A stretch of 18,401 nt of DNA from Gemmataceae bacterium (GTDB taxonomy: Bacteria; Planctomycetota; Planctomycetia; Gemmatales; Gemmataceae), in the NCBI GenBank assembly GCA_020847555.1, contig JADLBT010000272.1, positions 1 through 18,401 on the forward strand, read 5' to 3'. The translations under genes were made by a program, and so were the position numbers. Below, in pieces: positions 15,506 to 18,401 of this stretch (within the stretch, counting starts at the first letter, position 1; every line of letters begins with the position of its first letter). The notes under the pieces were generated by a model, which worked only from the letters and a program-made list of their open reading frames with translations, was not told the origin of the DNA and did not search any database.

Positions 15506-15532
15506 CCGCGACCGGGTGCGCTCCCACGGTGC

Positions 15533-15603
15533 AAAGGCCACGAGCCGCGGCTCGTGGGTCAGGTGCTTGCAACTTGACCCACGAGCCGCGGCCCGTGGCC
15601 ATT
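15533..15603. repeat. 71-nt paired-palindrome element, copy C (intergenic)
   Basis: Arms 15533-15557 and 15579-15603 flank a 21-nt centre, the same spacing as copies A and B. The arms match inversely at 23 of 25. The left arm contains a perfect 20-nt palindrome, CCACGAGCCGCGGCTCGTGG (15538-15557); the right arm (15579-15598) differs by one base. The centre is also weakly palindromic (GTCAGGT...ACTTGAC) and agrees with copy B at 12 of 21. Arm identity with copy A is 18 of 25 (left) and 19 of 25 (right). It may also end WD40-operon transcripts, but no T tract follows. Confidence 0.85.
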
Positions 15604-15642
15604 GGCAGACTCCCTGGCACAAGATCGATCGTCCGCTGCCGC

Positions 15643-15671
15643 TTGACGGCCTCGCGCACCTGTCCTAGCAT
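15643..15671 (+). promoter_or_regulatory. Sigma70-like promoter candidate for the M14-S9B peptidase gene
   Basis: TTGACG (15643-15648, 5 of 6) and TAGCAT (15666-15671, 4 of 6) are separated by exactly 17 bp. Transcription would begin near 15678, leaving a leader of about 38 nt to the GTG start. Confidence 0.5.
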
Positions 15672-15715
15672 GCGCACGTCGCGCCCGACCCCATCCGCCT
15701 TGCCGGAGAGCCGAC

Positions 15716-18401
15716 GTGTACCCGCGCCATTCGCTCCTCGTCCCCTTCTTCACCCTCCTGTTCCTCCCGGTTACCACTCGCGCCCAGCAACCGCTGAGCG
15801 TCGCCGAGAAGAGTAACTACCAGGCGACCGCCCGCTACGCCGAGGTGATGGACTTCTGCCGGCGCCTGGCCGACGCCTCGCCGCTGGTGCGTCTGACCGA
15901 GTACGGCACCAGTGCCCAGGGTCGTAAGCTTCCGCTGCTCGTTGTTGCCGACCCGCCGGTCGCGAATCCCGCGGCGGCGGCGAAGGGTAAGCGACTCGTC
16001 GTCCTCGCCAGCGGCGCCATCCACGGCGGCGAAGTGGACGGCAAGGAGGCGCTGCTCATGCTCGCGCGCGACCTCACCGGCAAGGACAGGGCTCTCCTGA
16101 AAAACCTGATCGTGCTCATCGCTCCGGTCGTTAACCCCGACGGCGCCGAGAAGATCGCGAAGACGAACCGGCCCGAGCAGAACGGCCCGGCGGACGGCGT
16201 CGGCGAGCGCGCCAACGGCCAGGGTTTCGACCTCAACCGCGACTTCGTCAAACTGGAGACGCCGGAAGTGCAGGCGCTCGCCCGCCTCTTCCGCCGCTGG
16301 GATCCGGCCCTGGTCCTCGACACGCACACCACCAACGGCTCGTTCCACCGCTACGCCATCACCTGCGACGGGCCGCGCCACCCCGCCGGTGACGCGCGCC
16401 TCAACACCTGGGTGCGCGAGACGTTCCTGCCCGAGGTCGGCCGCCGGTTCGAGAAGGAGACGAGGGAGAAGGCGTTCTTCTACGGCGACTTCGGCAAGGG
16501 GCACAAGGTCTGGGAGACGTACCCCCCCGTGCCGCGCTACAGCACGCCATACGCCGGGCTGCGCGGGCGCGTCGGCGTCCTCGTCGAATCGTACTCCTAC
16601 GCCCCGTATCGCGAGCGGGTGCGGGCCTCATACGCCTTCGTCCGCGCCTGCCTGGAATACGCCGGTGAGAACAAGGCGGCGGTGGCGAAGGTCGTCGGTG
16701 CGGCGCGGCAGGGCGGCGACACGATCGCCCTGCGGCACCGGCTCGTGCCGTTCGCGGAGTCGGTCACGGTCCTCGGGTTCGTCGAGGAGCAGCGCGACGG
16801 CAAGACCGTCTCGACCGGCAAGCCGCGCGACTACCGGGCCGAGTTCCTGGGAAAGGCCGAGCCGACGCTCACGGTGCGCCGGCCGTATGCGTACCTCTTC
16901 CCCGCCTCGTTCCCCAGGGTCGTGGAGAACCTGCAGCGGCACGGCATCGCCGTCGAGGAACTGCGCGAGGATATCGAACTGGAAGTGGAGGCGTACCGCA
17001 TCGACAGGGTGAGCCGCGCCGCAAGGCCGTACCAGAAGCACCATCTGGTCCAGGTCGAGGCGACGCCCCGCAAGGAGATCGAGCGTCTCCCCGCCGGCAC
17101 CTTCATGGTCCGCACGGCGCAGCCGCTGGGGACGCTGGCCGCCTACCTCCTGGAACCGCAGGCCGAGGACGGACTCTGTGCCTGGAACTTCTTCGACGCA
17201 GCCCTGAGGCAGGGGGAGGATTATCCGGTCGTGCGCCTGCTCGCGGCGGAGCCGCTCGCGAAGGGTCGGGTCCGCCCGCTGGCCGAGGATCGCACGCTCA
17301 ACAAGCCGATCACCTTCGAGGCGCTGTACGGCAAGGTTCCGCCGCTCAGCTTCACCGGCAACCCGGTGAGCGGGCTGACCTGGCTGCCGGACGGCGAGCA
17401 CTTCCTGCAGGTCAAGGAGGGCCGGCTGCGCAAGGTCCGCGCCGACACCGGGCAGTCGGTCCCATTCCACGACCCGGACCGGCTGGCCGCCGGCCTCGCG
17501 AAGATTCCGGCCCTCACGAAGGGCGTCGCGCGGACGCTGGCCCGTGGCGTCGGGTTCACCATGAACCCACAGCGCACCGGGAGCCTCTTCAAGTATGAGG
17601 ACGACCTGTATTATTGTAATTTCGACGGGACCGGGGCCGTCCGCCTGACGCGCACTCCCGGGGAGGAGGAACTGGCGTCGTTCAGCCCCGACGGCAAGTT
17701 CATCGCGTTCGTGCGCGGCCACAACCTGTACGCCGTCGATACCCGCACCGGGACCGAGCGCGCCCTGACGACGGACGGCACCGGGGTGATTTCCAACGCC
17801 AGGGCCGACTGGGTCTACTTCGAGGAGATCTTCAATCGCAGCTGGAAGGCGTACTGGTGGAGCCCGGATTCGGGCACCCTCGCCTTCCTCCGCTTCGACG
17901 ACCGCAGCGTGCCGAAATTCACCGTCGTCGATCACACGCAGCGCCAGCAGCAGGTCGAGGTCACGTCCTACCCGAAGGCCGGCGCCCCCAACCCGACGGT
18001 GAAACTCGGGGTGGTGTCGGTCGCGGGCGGGCCGGTGCGGTGGGTCGATCTGAGCGAGTACACGGAGACGGCGTCGCTCGTCATCCGCGCCGGCTTCACC
18101 GCCGATAGCGAGCGCGTCTACTGCTACGTCCAGGACCGGGCGCAGACGTGGCTCGACGTCTGCACGGCGCCGCGCGAGGGCGGGCCGCTCCGGCGCCTGT
18201 TCCGGGAGAAGACGCAGGCATGGGTCGAGGATCCGGCAGCGCCGCACTTCCTCAAGGACGGGTCGTTCCTGTTAACGAGCGAGCGCACCGGGTGGAAGCA
18301 CCTGTACCACTTCGACAAGGAAGGCAAACTCCTTCGCCCCCTCACCAGCGGGCCGTGGGAGGTCCGCACCCTGCATCAGGTCGATGAGGCGACCGGCTGG
18401 A
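15716..18401 (+). CDS. Secreted M14 carboxypeptidase fused to an S9B (DPP-IV-type) domain, 3' end missing
   Basis: One uninterrupted frame of 895 visible codons runs off the right edge. GTG 15716 is the start: GGAGAG lies 6 nt upstream and a signal peptide follows (LLVPFFTLLFLPVTTRA, cleavage near residue 23). N-terminal M14 zinc-peptidase domain (about 30-320): IHGGE with H103 and E106, second zinc His H204 in LDTHTTNG, substrate-binding DLNRD (N174, R175), and catalytic Glu E291 in VGVLVESYS. A linker of about 200 residues follows. From about 540 the sequence matches the DPP-IV N-terminal propeller: SFSPDGKFIAFVRGHNLYAVD, ADWVYFEEIF with E703-E704 equivalent to the Glu pair that binds the substrate amino terminus, WWSPDSGTLAFLRFDD, and YPKAGAPNP. 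The S9 catalytic Ser-Asp-His domain would lie beyond the window. Expected role: extracytoplasmic peptide degradation from both ends; inferred. Confidence 0.9.
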   Translation, partial: MYPRHSLLVPFFTLLFLPVTTRAQQPLSVAEKSNYQATARYAEVMDFCRRLADASPLVRLTEYGTSAQGRKLPLLVVADPPVANPAAAAKGKRLVVLASGAIHGGEVDGKEALLMLARDLTGKDRALLKNLIVLIAPVVNPDGAEKIAKTNRPEQNGPADGVGERANGQGFDLNRDFVKLETPEVQALARLFRRWDPALVLDTHTTNGSFHRYAITCDGPRHPAGDARLNTWVRETFLPEVGRRFEKETREKAFFYGDFGKGHKVWETYPPVPRYSTPYAGLRGRVGVLVESYSYAPYRERVRASYAFVRACLEYAGENKAAVAKVVGAARQGGDTIALRHRLVPFAESVTVLGFVEEQRDGKTVSTGKPRDYRAEFLGKAEPTLTVRRPYAYLFPASFPRVVENLQRHGIAVEELREDIELEVEAYRIDRVSRAARPYQKHHLVQVEATPRKEIERLPAGTFMVRTAQPLGTLAAYLLEPQAEDGLCAWNFFDAALRQGEDYPVVRLLAAEPLAKGRVRPLAEDRTLNKPITFEALYGKVPPLSFTGNPVSGLTWLPDGEHFLQVKEGRLRKVRADTGQSVPFHDPDRLAAGLAKIPALTKGVARTLARGVGFTMNPQRTGSLFKYEDDLYYCNFDGTGAVRLTRTPGEEELASFSPDGKFIAFVRGHNLYAVDTRTGTERALTTDGTGVISNARADWVYFEEIFNRSWKAYWWSPDSGTLAFLRFDDRSVPKFTVVDHTQRQQQVEVTSYPKAGAPNPTVKLGVVSVAGGPVRWVDLSEYTETASLVIRAGFTADSERVYCYVQDRAQTWLDVCTAPREGGPLRRLFREKTQAWVEDPAAPHFLKDGSFLLTSERTGWKHLYHFDKEGKLLRPLTSGPWEVRTLHQVDEATGW

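Larger units (their letters stand above)
15506..15715. other. Intergenic region between the WD40 gene and the peptidase fusion
   Basis: This 210-bp gap contains the 71-nt element at 15533-15603, 27 nt after the WD40 stop, and the promoter candidate at 15643-15671. No coding frame in it is credible. Confidence 0.7.

Noticed and set aside
16628..18247. 539-codon minus-strand frame opposite the peptidase fusion
   Set aside because: Antisense shadow of a gene with M14 and DPP-IV motifs.

Overview
The window reads as chromosomal DNA of a high-GC planctomycete, most likely of the Gemmata/Gemmataceae type. This is an inference from content: a secreted DUF1549/DUF1553 protein directly followed by a Tat-exported DUF1501 protein, a secreted seven-blade WD40 protein, and an exported peptidase fusion. 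All genes are densely packed and GC-rich, and many long antisense reading frames are composition shadows. No tRNA, rRNA, CRISPR array, transposase or phage gene was found.

Layout. Minus strand, read from right to left: ftsK (5122-2822), a 185-bp gap with a 71-nt palindromic element and a TATAAT box, tyrA (2636-1794), and purL (from 1810, overlapping tyrA by 17 nt and running off the left edge). Divergent from ftsK, plus strand: a 97-aa conserved-looking protein of unknown function (5516-5809) and a membrane protein with a bacterial PH-like region (5901-6509) that has its own good promoter candidate. Minus strand again: two tiny genes (7022-6813 and 6783-6589), each with a strong ribosome binding site. 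Plus strand, 7342-15505: a closely spaced series of DUF1549/DUF1553, DUF1501, bifunctional putA and WD40 genes (gaps 51, 49 and 27 nt) behind a TTGACG-N17-GACAAT promoter candidate. Last comes a 5'-complete, 3'-truncated gene (15716 to the right edge) encoding an M14 metallocarboxypeptidase domain fused to a dipeptidyl-peptidase-IV-type (S9B) propeller.

How the genes relate. purL (purine synthesis), tyrA (tyrosine synthesis) and ftsK (chromosome segregation) are housekeeping genes. The plus-strand half is mostly envelope or exported proteins (DUF1549/1553, DUF1501, WD40, M14-S9B) around a cytosolic proline-catabolism enzyme. The peptidase fusion releasing peptides and PutA oxidising proline is a plausible nutritional link, but adjacency is the only evidence.

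The most striking signal is not a gene. Three 71-nt elements with identical 25-21-25 architecture (self-palindromic arm, 21-nt spacer, inverted palindromic arm) occur at 2726-2796, 12705-12775 and 15533-15603, and they align to each other without gaps. A solitary arm occurs at 6547-6574. Two full copies are intergenic. The third sits in frame inside putA, in the linker between its two enzymatic domains, adding about 24 residues. The organisation resembles a REPIN (paired inverted REP sequences), and the in-frame copy resembles the protein-invading palindromes described in Rickettsia. A different C/G-rich palindrome lies in frame in purL at the left edge, and a third repeat type forms overlapping hairpins at 7108-7191.
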